From NCBI RefSeq assembly GCF_020742345.1, contig NZ_DYXC01000167.1, positions 1 through 21,792 on the forward strand: a stretch of DNA of 21,792 bases, given 5' to 3'. Position numbers and translations under genes: made by a program. Source of the DNA: Enteractinococcus helveticum. Lineage in GTDB: Bacteria > Actinomycetota > Actinomycetes > Actinomycetales > Micrococcaceae. Below are positions 1 to 6,900 of the stretch, one piece after another. The notes below the pieces were generated by a model. The model was not told the origin of the DNA. It searched no databases and saw only the letters and a program-made list of their open reading frames with translations. Each line of letters begins with the position of its first letter. Position 1 is the stretch's first letter.

Positions 1-655
1 GTTACTCGGAAAAGCACAAAGGTCCGAGCTACTAAACATCCACGTACATGATCTGCGCAACTACACTTTTGATCGCCATAAGACAGTGGATGATACTCCT
101 TATGGCGGTGGTGCGGGGATGGTTATGAAACCCGAACCCTGGGCACTATCGTTGGAAGAAATTTCCAAAGAGTCACCGGTAAAGAAACCTATTTTGATTG
201 TGCCAACTCCATCTGGAGAGGTCTTCAGTCAAGCTGTTGCCTACGAATTAGCTGAAACAGAACATCTAGTGTTCGCATGTGGACGCTATGAGGGTATAGA
301 CGAGCGGCTATTCCATTGGGCCCAGGAGCGTTTTGATGTCCGGCTCATGTCGCTTGGAGATTACGTGCTGAACGGAGGGGAAGTCGCAGCCCTGGCCATG
401 ATCGAAGCCATCGGCCGACTAGTGCCAGGCGTAGTGGGTAATCCTGAGTCGCTGATAGAAGAGTCTCATAGCGATGACGGGCTGCTTGAGTACCCGGTTT
501 ATACGAAACCATCGTCATGGCGAGGTTATGACGTGCCTGAAATATTGTTATCAGGCGATCACGCTAAAATTGCGGCCTGGCGAAAGGAACAGCAGGTCGA
601 GAGGACTCGTGAGCGACGTCCTGATTTATGGACAAAGCATCAAAATATGGCATAA
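1..655 (+). CDS. trmD: tRNA (guanine-N1)-methyltransferase TrmD, 5' partial
   Basis: TrmD is the SAM-dependent enzyme that makes m1G37 next to the anticodon of tRNAs and so prevents +1 frameshifting. The frame is open from base 2, giving 217 residues against roughly 250-270 for the family, so about 40-50 N-terminal residues lie outside the window. The GTG at 86 is internal, because typical TrmD sequence (HDLRNYTFDRHKTVDDTPYG) runs straight through it. Visible family motifs are PYGGGAGMVMKPEP, CGRYEGIDER, the trefoil-knot segment SLGDYVLNGGEVA, and YPVYTKPSSWRG...LLSGDHAKIAAWR. The family is a homodimeric SPOUT protein. One oddity: the position of the catalytic Asp (E. coli D169, EDSF) reads EESH, with Glu at 461-463. 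The gene is followed by rplS in the usual trmD-rplS order. Confidence 0.96.
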   Translation, partial: LLGKAQRSELLNIHVHDLRNYTFDRHKTVDDTPYGGGAGMVMKPEPWALSLEEISKESPVKKPILIVPTPSGEVFSQAVAYELAETEHLVFACGRYEGIDERLFHWAQERFDVRLMSLGDYVLNGGEVAALAMIEAIGRLVPGVVGNPESLIEESHSDDGLLEYPVYTKPSSWRGYDVPEILLSGDHAKIAAWRKEQQVERTRERRPDLWTKHQNMA

Positions 656-822
656 TAAGTCGTTGTGCCTGATGGGTGTCTGTTCTGCCGTAGGGGATCA
701 GCTCACCAACGTTGGGCGCCGGGGTACCGGCTGGATGTTGGACCTCGAAATTTCCACCGCAAGCCGGACGAGCTTGCTGAAGTATGTGGGCGACCTGCGG
801 CGCATCACTAGGAGTACACTCC
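656..822 (+). promoter_or_regulatory. trmD-rplS spacer with candidate leader hairpins
   Basis: This 167-nt spacer is long for two genes usually transcribed together. It contains a perfect hairpin GCCGG-GGTA-CCGGC at 718-731 and a second, GCAAGC-N7-GCTTGC, at 759-777. The CTGCGG at 795-800 could compete for the CCGCAA at 757-762. The last part carries the rplS ribosome binding site. The layout would suit an r-protein leader that folds in alternative ways, but I do not recognise a described leader class. I saw no convincing promoter hexamers. Confidence 0.3.
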
Positions 823-1167
823 ATGAATCTTATTGATCAGCTGAATCAGAAATCACTGCGCGACGATGTCCCAGACTTCCGACCTGGTGACACTGTTGCT
901 GTACACGTGAACATCGTTGAAGGTAAAACCCAGCGTATTCAGGTTTTCGAAGGCTTCGTCATGGCTCGTCAGGGCACCGGCGTTTCCGAGACCTTCACGG
1001 TTCGCAAGACTTCATTTGGTGTAGGCATTGAGCGTCAGTTCCCTGTGCATTCGCCAATCATCGACAAGATTGAAGTTAAGAAGCGTGGTCATGTTCGTCG
1101 TGCCAAGCTGTACTACATGCGCGATCGTAGCGGTAAAGCTGCACGTATCCCAGAGAAACGTAACTAA
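823..1167 (+). CDS. rplS: 50S ribosomal protein L19
   Basis: L19 is a 50S protein near the 30S-50S interface (bridge contacts). The start is placed at the ATG at 823, because the family begins MN-LIDQLNQKSLRDDVPDFRPGD and an AGGAG at 810-814 lies 8 nt upstream. The ATG at 784 would add a non-homologous N-terminus. The 114-residue product is full length. It shows RPGDTVAVHV..EG..RIQVFEGFV, RQGTGVSETFTVRK, GVGIERQFPVHSPIIDKIEV, and the basic C-terminus RGHVRRAKLYYMRD. It sits between trmD and the signal peptidase genes and shares a frame with the downstream lepB, 15 nt away, so the genes are probably co-transcribed. Confidence 0.97.
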   Translation: MNLIDQLNQKSLRDDVPDFRPGDTVAVHVNIVEGKTQRIQVFEGFVMARQGTGVSETFTVRKTSFGVGIERQFPVHSPIIDKIEVKKRGHVRRAKLYYMRDRSGKAARIPEKRN

Positions 1168-1182
1168 GTTCGTTTACCGTTC

Positions 1183-1836
1183 GTGACGAATTCGTCTAGA
1201 TCACAGCGGGCCGGGGATCCTTCTTCGCAGGGGAGTCGGCCCGCTTTTGGCGTTAATAAGTGGATGCTGACCGGTCTGCTATTACTCATCACAATGATTG
1301 CCGGTGTTTTTATTTTCCGAGCATATAACGTCAATACTTATACGATTCCATCAGCTTCCATGGAGCCAGGTTTACAAATTGGTGATCGCATTGAGGTGGA
1401 TCCTGATGCCTACGAAACCAACGAACCTCAGTCCGGGGATGTCGTCGTATTTGATGGGTCTGGCAGCTTTTATCCATATGAATCCGAAACTACGATGAAG
1501 CGTTTCTTTGACGGTGCGTTAAACCTGCTTGGTATGACGCCACAGCATAACGCAGTGGTGAAACGGATCATAGGAGTGCCAGGTGACACCATCGAGTGTT
1601 GTGATTCCAGTGGACGTCTCAAGGTGAATGGCGAATCATTAGATGAACCGTATCTAGCCGAGCCAGATCGCCCAGCGTCTTCTAGTCCTTTTCTGGTGGA
1701 AGTTCCAGAGAATAGGGTATTCCTGCTGGGAGACAACCGATACGACTCGATCGACTCACGAGCATTACTCGGTGCTCCAGGCGGGGGTATGATTCAGAAG
1801 ACTAAGATTTATGGGCCGGTGATCAGTACACGATGA
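1183..1836 (+). CDS. lepB: Signal peptidase I (first of two tandem copies)
   Basis: This is a membrane serine/lysine protease that cleaves Sec and Tat signal peptides from exported proteins. The 217-residue protein has a basic N-terminus, one membrane segment at about residues 27-47, and the S26 boxes in order: SASMEPGL with nucleophile Ser59, GDVVVFDG, VVKRIIGVPGDTIE with general-base Lys127, and GDNRYDSIDSR at about 183-193. The catalytic dyad is intact. The GTG start at 1183 is the only early candidate that keeps a normal N-terminal tail, but it has no clear Shine-Dalgarno. Translation may be coupled to rplS, 15 nt away, or may begin at the ATG at 1264, which would shorten the tail to almost nothing before the membrane helix. 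The stop overlaps the start of the next lepB (ATGA). Confidence 0.93.
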   Translation: MTNSSRSQRAGDPSSQGSRPAFGVNKWMLTGLLLLITMIAGVFIFRAYNVNTYTIPSASMEPGLQIGDRIEVDPDAYETNEPQSGDVVVFDGSGSFYPYESETTMKRFFDGALNLLGMTPQHNAVVKRIIGVPGDTIECCDSSGRLKVNGESLDEPYLAEPDRPASSSPFLVEVPENRVFLLGDNRYDSIDSRALLGAPGGGMIQKTKIYGPVISTR

Positions 1837-2528
1837 GAGCAAAACATTCAGATCGATCGGCTGGGAGACGACCCAGCGGGTTTTTGCGGGGCATCAGAGA
1901 AGTTCTGATCATCCTTGCGATTGCCCTCGTCGTCTCTTTTGTGATCCGCACATTCTTCTTCCGAGCATTCTTGATCCCTTCTGGGTCAATGGAAGAAACG
2001 CTACAGGTCAATGATCGTATTTTCGTCAATCTCATCGTGGATTCCGAAGAGAATCTAGAACGTGGCGATGTCGTGGTCTTCGAAGATCACTACGGGTGGT
2101 TGCCTCCTGCGGAAGTGGAAACGAACGCTTTTTATAAAACTCTCGAAGTACTCGGCCTTTATCCTTCGACTTCAGAGCAGCACTTGGTCAAGCGCATTAT
2201 CGGCAAGTCCGGCGACCATGTTACCGTCGAAGACGGCACTGGGCGGCTCGTAGTCAATGGCACTCCGATCGATGAGCCGTATTTATACCCCGGGGTCGCC
2301 GGATCTGATGTCGATTTCGATGTCACCGTTCCGGAAGGTAAATTATGGGTCATGGGAGATCACAGAGATGCTTCCGGTGACTCACGCAGTCATGTCAATG
2401 GACCGAATGACGGCTTCGTAGATGTGACTGACGTCGTGGGGCGCGCTGAGGTTATCGCTTGGCCAATACAACGTTGGGGTTCCGCTGGCTCCAACAACGA
2501 ACCCTTCGAACAGGTTCCAGAACGATGA
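1833..2528 (+). CDS. lepB: Signal peptidase I (second of two tandem copies)
   Basis: This second S26A signal peptidase has 231 residues. It shows a membrane helix at about 24-45, PSGSMEETL with nucleophile Ser52, GDVVVFED, LVKRIIGKSGDHV with Lys120, and the box E variant GDHRDASGDSR at about 175-185. It diverges clearly from the upstream copy (for example SGSMEETL against SASMEPGL, and GDHR against GDNR), so it is not a fresh duplication. The two copies probably differ in substrate preference. The ATG at 1833 overlaps the upstream stop as ATGA, and its own stop overlaps the rnhB start in the same way, which indicates translational coupling along the operon. Multiple lepB genes near rplS are known in other actinobacteria such as Streptomyces. 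Confidence 0.95.
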   Translation: MRAKHSDRSAGRRPSGFLRGIREVLIILAIALVVSFVIRTFFFRAFLIPSGSMEETLQVNDRIFVNLIVDSEENLERGDVVVFEDHYGWLPPAEVETNAFYKTLEVLGLYPSTSEQHLVKRIIGKSGDHVTVEDGTGRLVVNGTPIDEPYLYPGVAGSDVDFDVTVPEGKLWVMGDHRDASGDSRSHVNGPNDGFVDVTDVVGRAEVIAWPIQRWGSAGSNNEPFEQVPER

Positions 2529-3205
2529 TCAGCGTCCCAGATTTTTCCATCGAAACTCAGTTAGCTGATATGTGCGGTCACACCATGATCGCTGGAATGG
2601 ATGAGGTAGGTCGGGGCGCTCTTGCTGGCCCCGTCGCTGTAGGAATCGCAGCGGTAGATATTGCAATGAGTCAGCCGCTACCTGGTTTAAGAGATTCAAA
2701 GAAGCTCACTGCGAAACAACGTGAGAAGCTTATGGAGACTATTCCGGTCTGGGCGTCGACTGCTGTCGGGATGGCGACAGCAGATGAGATCGACGCATTT
2801 GGCATATCTGCGGCCCTTGGTTTGGCTGGTCGTCGGGCGTGGGATCAACTCGTCTCGCACAGCCCCGTGCCGGCGGGTTTGGTGTTAGATGGTAATACGC
2901 AATGGCTACAGAATGCACCAGCAGATTTGGTGGAACTGCTCGCACCGATTGATGCGCATATCGTATTGCAAACAAAAGCCGATGCCACCTGTGCAACCGT
3001 CTCTGCGGCAGCCATTACAGCCAAGGTTGCACGAGATGCGCTGATGGTTGAGTTAGCAAAGCTACATCCAGATTATGGATGGGACCGTAATAAGGGCTAT
3101 GGTTCAGCGGCCCACCGGACAGCGCTCGCCGAACGAGGCGTCACGGACTATCACCGAAAGTCGTGGAACCTTGTGCCAGCAGCGATACAACCGCGTTTGT
3201 TGTAA
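2525..3205 (+). CDS. rnhB: Ribonuclease HII
   Basis: RNase HII nicks RNA in RNA/DNA hybrids and removes single ribonucleotides from DNA. The start is the ATG at 2525, overlapping the lepB stop as ATGA. A longer open frame from 2459 would only read through the end of lepB. The 226-residue product carries the four acidic metal ligands: Asp26 and Glu27 in IAGMDEVGRGALAGPV, Asp122 in LVLDGN, and Asp153 in KADATCATVSAAAITAKVARD. It also has RDSKKLTAKQRE. The C-terminal DYGWDRNKGYG..AHRTAL..G.TDYHR.SW is typical. It is a cytoplasmic monomer whose place between lepB and DUF2469 matches other actinobacteria. Confidence 0.96.
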   Translation: MISVPDFSIETQLADMCGHTMIAGMDEVGRGALAGPVAVGIAAVDIAMSQPLPGLRDSKKLTAKQREKLMETIPVWASTAVGMATADEIDAFGISAALGLAGRRAWDQLVSHSPVPAGLVLDGNTQWLQNAPADLVELLAPIDAHIVLQTKADATCATVSAAAITAKVARDALMVELAKLHPDYGWDRNKGYGSAAHRTALAERGVTDYHRKSWNLVPAAIQPRLL

Positions 3206-3235
3206 TCCCGGATGCCAGGTGATGGCAGAAACCAC

Positions 3236-3241
3236 TACGAT
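3236..3241 (+). promoter_or_regulatory. Candidate -10 box for a leaderless DUF2469 transcript
   Basis: TACGAT ends 7 nt before the ATG at 3249. ATGCCA at 3212-3217 is a weak -35 with an 18-nt spacer. If used, transcription would start at or next to the initiation codon. No Shine-Dalgarno at proper spacing exists (GAGG lies 1 nt before the ATG), which fits a leaderless mRNA, a common arrangement in actinobacteria. Confidence 0.4.
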
Positions 3242-3248
3242 GTGAGGC

Positions 3249-3596
3249 ATGACTGATCGCGATGATGAGTTGGCGCATTATGTAGCCGACCAAGAACTCA
3301 ACCTGTACAGAGAGTACCGGGACGTGATCGGATTATTTCGATACATTGTCGAAACGGATCGTCGGTTCTACTTAGCGAATTCGGTTGAAGTCATCACGCA
3401 TCATGAAACCGGGGACACATATTTCGAATTGCTACTCGTTGATGCCTGGGTCTGGGATGTTTTCCGCTCTTCACGCTTTATTCAACGCGCCAGGGTTCTG
3501 AGCTTCCGAGACGTCAATATCGAAGAACTCCCGAGCCGAGATGATCCAGATATGCCAGCCGACGGTCCGTTCGTAGCACCACCGCCGATCGAATAG
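3249..3596 (+). CDS. DUF2469 family protein
   Basis: This is a 115-residue member of an actinobacterial family of unknown function (DUF2469; the mycobacterial homologue also lies next to rnhB). The family core is easy to see: ELNLYREYRDVIGLFRYIVETDRRFYLAN, then YFELLLVDAWVWDVFRSSRFIQRARVLSFRDVNIEEL. The N-terminal third is acidic and helical, the middle is rich in Trp, Phe and Tyr, and the tail is Pro-rich (FVAPPPIE). No signal peptide or membrane segment is visible, so it is probably cytoplasmic. The ATG at 3249 has no usable ribosome binding site, but a -10-like TACGAT sits directly upstream, so initiation may be leaderless. No biochemical role can be assigned from sequence. Confidence 0.9.
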   Translation: MTDRDDELAHYVADQELNLYREYRDVIGLFRYIVETDRRFYLANSVEVITHHETGDTYFELLLVDAWVWDVFRSSRFIQRARVLSFRDVNIEELPSRDDPDMPADGPFVAPPPIE

Positions 3597-3631
3597 CTGC
3601 CATTCCCGCAACGGTTTCGTGGCCCTCGAGG

Positions 3632-3640
3632 TTATCCACA
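3632..3640 (+). other. Perfect match to the DnaA box TTATCCACA
   Basis: TTATCCACA lies in the spacer before yraN. It is identical to the high-affinity DnaA box. I found no second box nearby, so this is not an origin. It could be a chance match or a DnaA-responsive regulatory site. Confidence 0.35.
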
Positions 3641-3674
3641 TTCCGGTCTTGCCTTCGCCACAAAGTTGTGACTT

Positions 3675-3691
3675 ACCTTCAGACTGAAGGT
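3675..3691. promoter_or_regulatory. Perfect 17-bp palindrome upstream of yraN-comM-dprA-xerC
   Basis: ACCTTCAG-A-CTGAAGGT has eight-base arms around one central base. It ends directly before the yraN ribosome binding site (GGAGG at 3692-3696). As DNA it could be a repressor operator. As RNA it would form a hairpin abutting the Shine-Dalgarno. It does not match the actinobacterial LexA box (GAAC-N4-GTTC), and no T-run follows, so it is not a terminator. Confidence 0.45.
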
Positions 3692-3705
3692 GGAGGTGAG
3701 GCTAT

Positions 3706-4086
3706 ATGACGATCAACCCCTCACAAAACGATCACATCGCATTAGGCCACTATGGCGAAGAAATTGCCATAGCAGCACTAACCAATGCTGGATACCGGAT
3801 TTTAGAGCACAATTGGCCAGCTCCTACCGGAGAAGTCGATATCATCGCCTACCAACGTCAGCAGCTGGTTGCCCTTGAAATCAAGACTCGCTCAGGCATG
3901 GGCTTTGGCGACCCGTTGGGCTCAGTTTCGGCTACACAGTTGCGGCGCATCCAACGCGGTCTGCTGCACTATAAGCAAGCTGTTTACCCGCGATATGCCC
4001 ATACTTCAATGCGTATCGATGTGGTTGGAATCCTGATTGATAGCAACGGGGAAATTACCGCTGATTTACTGCAGGATGTGGGATAG
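3706..4086 (+). CDS. yraN: YraN / UPF0102 family endonuclease-like protein
   Basis: This 126-residue protein has the UPF0102 fold, related to restriction-endonuclease and Holliday-resolvase-like nucleases. Visible features are the N-terminal GHYGEEIAIAAL..AGY.IL.HNW and the PD-(D/E)XK-type core GEVDIIA (Glu43, Asp45) followed by ALEIKTRSG (Glu58, Lys60), then GDP..SVSATQLRRIQR and RIDVVGI near the C-terminus. The exact activity in this family is poorly settled; a role in DNA processing is suggested by its neighbours. The ATG at 3706 has a strong GGAGG 9 nt upstream. It is the first gene of a very compact operon: comM begins at the base following its stop codon. Confidence 0.9.
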   Translation: MTINPSQNDHIALGHYGEEIAIAALTNAGYRILEHNWPAPTGEVDIIAYQRQQLVALEIKTRSGMGFGDPLGSVSATQLRRIQRGLLHYKQAVYPRYAHTSMRIDVVGILIDSNGEITADLLQDVG

Positions 4087-5673
4087 ATGGAGTCAGAGGC
4101 CAAAACTCCTGTAGTACTCAACGTCGATTCACCCACTAGGATTGGTCGGGCTTATAGTGTGGCCTTGAATGGAATGACTGGGCGTCTTGTCACCGTCGAG
4201 GCAGACATTGGCAATGCACTGCCAGGCTTTACCCTCTTAGGACTTCCGGATAAGTCGCTCCAGGAGGCAAAAGACCGAATCCGAGCAGCAGCACGAAACA
4301 CTGGGCTCCCTTTAACTCGACGGCATCTCACCGTCAACCTAACGCCGGCGTCCTTACATAAGCGAGGTTCCCATTTCGATCTTGCAATTATTATGGCGGC
4401 CTGGGGAGCTGACTATGCAGTCGCAAACGAGTCAGGGCCGATTTTTCTCGCTGCTCTTGGTCTCGACGGTACTCTCCAGTCGGCACCAGGTATCTTGCCA
4501 GCAGTTATGGTTGCTGTTGAATCCGGGTATCCAGAAGTTATTGTTGCTACCGCAGCTGAAGCTCAGGCGAACATGGTCCCGGGTGCACAGGTGCGAGCCT
4601 TCAGCCATCTTTCAGAAGTTGCCCATGCTTTTGGAGCACCGTTGGAACCTCGAAGTGTTTCATTTTGGCAGAGACAGAATAACCGCTTGCAAGAAGAACC
4701 ACAATTAGACTTAGCTGAAGTTCAAGGGCAACAGGAAGCACGGTGGGCCTTAGAAATTGCAGCTGCCGGGGGACACCACATCTTGTTACAAGGGCCACCT
4801 GGTGCAGGTAAGACCATGTTGGCTCAGCGGTTGCCAACTATTTTGGCGGACATGGAGCCACAAACCGCCTTGGAAAATGCAGCGATCCGTACGCTGCTGG
4901 ACAGTGAAGACACCAACACACAGCTACCCACACGTCCACCCTTTCAGGCACCCCATCACTCTGCAACTGCCACAGCACTCATTGGCGGTGGATCGGGCAT
5001 CATACGACCTGGTGCAGTATCCAGAGCACACGGGGGAGTGCTCTTTCTTGATGAAGCCGCAGAGTTCAACCGCGATGTCCTCGACATGCTCAGACAACCA
5101 CTGGAAAGCGGCAAAGTAACATTGGAACGGGCTCGTCACACGGTCGAGTTTCCAGCACAATTTCAGCTGGTTCTAGCCACAAATCCATGTCCTTGCGGTT
5201 ATGGTTACGGCACTGGCCAACACTGTCGGTGCACATCTTTACAGCGACGTCGCTATATTAATAAACTTTCTGGGCCGCTACTGGACAGGATTGACTTACA
5301 GGTCACTGTCCATCCGGTAACTTCGCAACATCTAACGGGCGTACAATCTGCGGAATCATCTGCGACCGTAGCTCGTCGCGTCACTGAAGCCATACAACGG
5401 AGTCGGCAACGGCTATCCCGATTTGGGCTGACACGCAATCATCACATTCCAGCGCGACTATTCCGGGAACCAGCGTTACAAGTAAGCACAGAAGCCAAAC
5501 GTATCCTGGATCGCGCACTAGATGCTGGTGATATTAGCGCTCGCGGGTATGGTCGTGTTCTACGCGTGGCCTGGAGCATTGCAGACCTACTGCAGGCAGA
5601 CCAACCCGGTGCCGAACACATAGACATGGCACTGTACCTACGGCTCAATACTTCCGGAGAACATCATGGTTGA
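4087..5673 (+). CDS. comM: YifB/ComM family Mg-chelatase-like AAA+ ATPase
   Basis: This is a 528-residue AAA+ protein. ComM in Vibrio and relatives is a hexameric helicase that promotes branch migration during integration of transforming DNA. Domains in order are an N-terminal ChlI-like (Lon-protease-fold) domain at about residues 20-185 (IGRAYSVALNGMTG, LPGFTLLGLPD, FDLAI), then the AAA+ core with Walker A GPPGAGKT at 236-243, Walker B VLFLDE at 318-323 and LLDRIDLQ, then a C-terminal Mg-chelatase lid domain (ARGYGRVLRVAWSIADL). Cys368, 370, 380 and 382 (NPCPCGY...CRCT) form the family's Cys cluster. The protein has about 17 extra residues before the usual family start, but no better start codon is present. 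It directly follows yraN and overlaps dprA by 8 nt. Confidence 0.94.
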   Translation: MESEAKTPVVLNVDSPTRIGRAYSVALNGMTGRLVTVEADIGNALPGFTLLGLPDKSLQEAKDRIRAAARNTGLPLTRRHLTVNLTPASLHKRGSHFDLAIIMAAWGADYAVANESGPIFLAALGLDGTLQSAPGILPAVMVAVESGYPEVIVATAAEAQANMVPGAQVRAFSHLSEVAHAFGAPLEPRSVSFWQRQNNRLQEEPQLDLAEVQGQQEARWALEIAAAGGHHILLQGPPGAGKTMLAQRLPTILADMEPQTALENAAIRTLLDSEDTNTQLPTRPPFQAPHHSATATALIGGGSGIIRPGAVSRAHGGVLFLDEAAEFNRDVLDMLRQPLESGKVTLERARHTVEFPAQFQLVLATNPCPCGYGYGTGQHCRCTSLQRRRYINKLSGPLLDRIDLQVTVHPVTSQHLTGVQSAESSATVARRVTEAIQRSRQRLSRFGLTRNHHIPARLFREPALQVSTEAKRILDRALDAGDISARGYGRVLRVAWSIADLLQADQPGAEHIDMALYLRLNTSGEHHG

Positions 5674-6856
5674 TCAAGAACTCCGCCGGGCACGTGCAGG
5701 TTTGACCCAAGTCATTGAACCAGCCGACGCATTAGGCGTCGTAGGTGCCCAAGCCTGGGGACCACAGCGACTGTTGGAAATTATTGAAGGAGCGATACCG
5801 AGCCAGCAAGATTGGAAAACGCTGACTGGCTATGACCCAGATAATGAAGAACTAGCTCAAAAGATTAGGCGGAACCTCGGTGAGGCCATTGAACGATGGC
5901 GTCGACGCAAAAAGTATCTGAAGCCTGATCAAGCTTTAGGATACATTGCCAGGATTGGTGGACGATTTATCACTCCGGAGGAAGAGCAGTGGCCTGCCGC
6001 ACTCGCGGATCTGGGAGTTACCGAACCCCTCGGTCTATGGCTACTTGGCAATGGAGACATTCCATCGGCGGAAACTACTTTAGGACTAGTTGGCTCCCGG
6101 GAAGCTACCCATTATGGTGAGAAAGCTACAAAGATGCTGGCTATCAAAGCGCGTCAAAAAGGTATCACGGTGTTATCTGGTGGAGCCTACGGAATTGATG
6201 CTCACGCTCATCGTCAAGCGCTAGCCGTTGAGGGTCAGGGAGTCCCAACCGTCGGTGTCCTTGCAGGTGGACTAGACCGCCTGTATCCTGCGGGTAACAC
6301 AGAGCTGCTCCGTGAGATCACACGAGAGGGTGTCCTGGTAACCGAGATGCCTCCGGGCATGCGACCCAACCGTTACCGTTTCTTGAATCGAAATAGGCTC
6401 ATTGCAGCGCTTTCGGCAGCAACTATCGTAGTCGAAGCCCGCTACCGTTCTGGTGCATTGAACACGGCAAACCACGCTCATGAGCTCGGCAGGATAGTTG
6501 GTGCAATTCCGGGACCCATACAGGTGCCAACTTCCGCAGGATGCCATCGACTCCTCAAAGAGACGCCAGCGATGCTTATCGATGATCCCGCCGATCTTGA
6601 CACACTCTTTGGCGAACCATTCAGGAGCGATATCACCCATGCCAATGTCGAAGTGGCGCGCGACCACGACATGCTGAATGTTGAAGAGCTGTTAGTTTTC
6701 GAAGCGCTACCTGTACAACAAAGAACAACACTTGAACATTTGTGCGACATCACAGGCCTCGCGGTACCATCCATTACAGGGATTCTGACGAAACTTGAGC
6801 GACATAAGCTTGCAGAGCAAGAAGCAGGCATGTGGCGAAAGCAGAGAAACACCTGA
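5666..6856 (+). CDS. dprA: DNA-processing protein DprA
   Basis: DprA binds incoming single-stranded DNA and loads RecA during natural transformation; in non-competent bacteria its role is less clear. The 396-residue protein has an N-terminal SAM-like helical region (to about residue 130), then the extended Rossmann fold with LVGSREATHYG, LSGGAYGIDAHAHRQAL, VLAGGLDRLYPAGN, RFLNRNRLIAALS, EARYRSGALNTANHAHELGR and GAIPGPI. A C-terminal winged-helix-like domain ends in SITGILTKLERHKLAEQEAGMW. The ATG at 5666 lies inside the comM end with GGAGA 5 nt upstream, so translation is coupled. Together with yraN, comM and xerC this forms a DNA uptake/recombination-like operon, although no uptake pilus genes are in the window. 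Confidence 0.95.
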   Translation: MVDQELRRARAGLTQVIEPADALGVVGAQAWGPQRLLEIIEGAIPSQQDWKTLTGYDPDNEELAQKIRRNLGEAIERWRRRKKYLKPDQALGYIARIGGRFITPEEEQWPAALADLGVTEPLGLWLLGNGDIPSAETTLGLVGSREATHYGEKATKMLAIKARQKGITVLSGGAYGIDAHAHRQALAVEGQGVPTVGVLAGGLDRLYPAGNTELLREITREGVLVTEMPPGMRPNRYRFLNRNRLIAALSAATIVVEARYRSGALNTANHAHELGRIVGAIPGPIQVPTSAGCHRLLKETPAMLIDDPADLDTLFGEPFRSDITHANVEVARDHDMLNVEELLVFEALPVQQRTTLEHLCDITGLAVPSITGILTKLERHKLAEQEAGMWRKQRNT

Positions 6857-6900
6857 TTCGAGTGCTTTGTAGCGGAGCCGTTTCATGTCAGAGTAAAAAT

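Noticed and set aside
86..655. TrmD beginning at the GTG at 86
   Set aside because: The frame is open to the window edge and the upstream residues match TrmD, so the gene is 5' partial.
784..1167. Longer rplS from the ATG at 784
   Set aside because: The extra 13 residues are not L19-like, and a proper ribosome binding site precedes the ATG at 823.
3632..3640. Replication origin
   Set aside because: Only one exact DnaA box, no AT-rich unwinding region and no dnaA/dnaN neighbours.
3675..3691. LexA (SOS) box or terminator
   Set aside because: The sequence lacks GAAC-N4-GTTC, and no T-run follows the palindrome.
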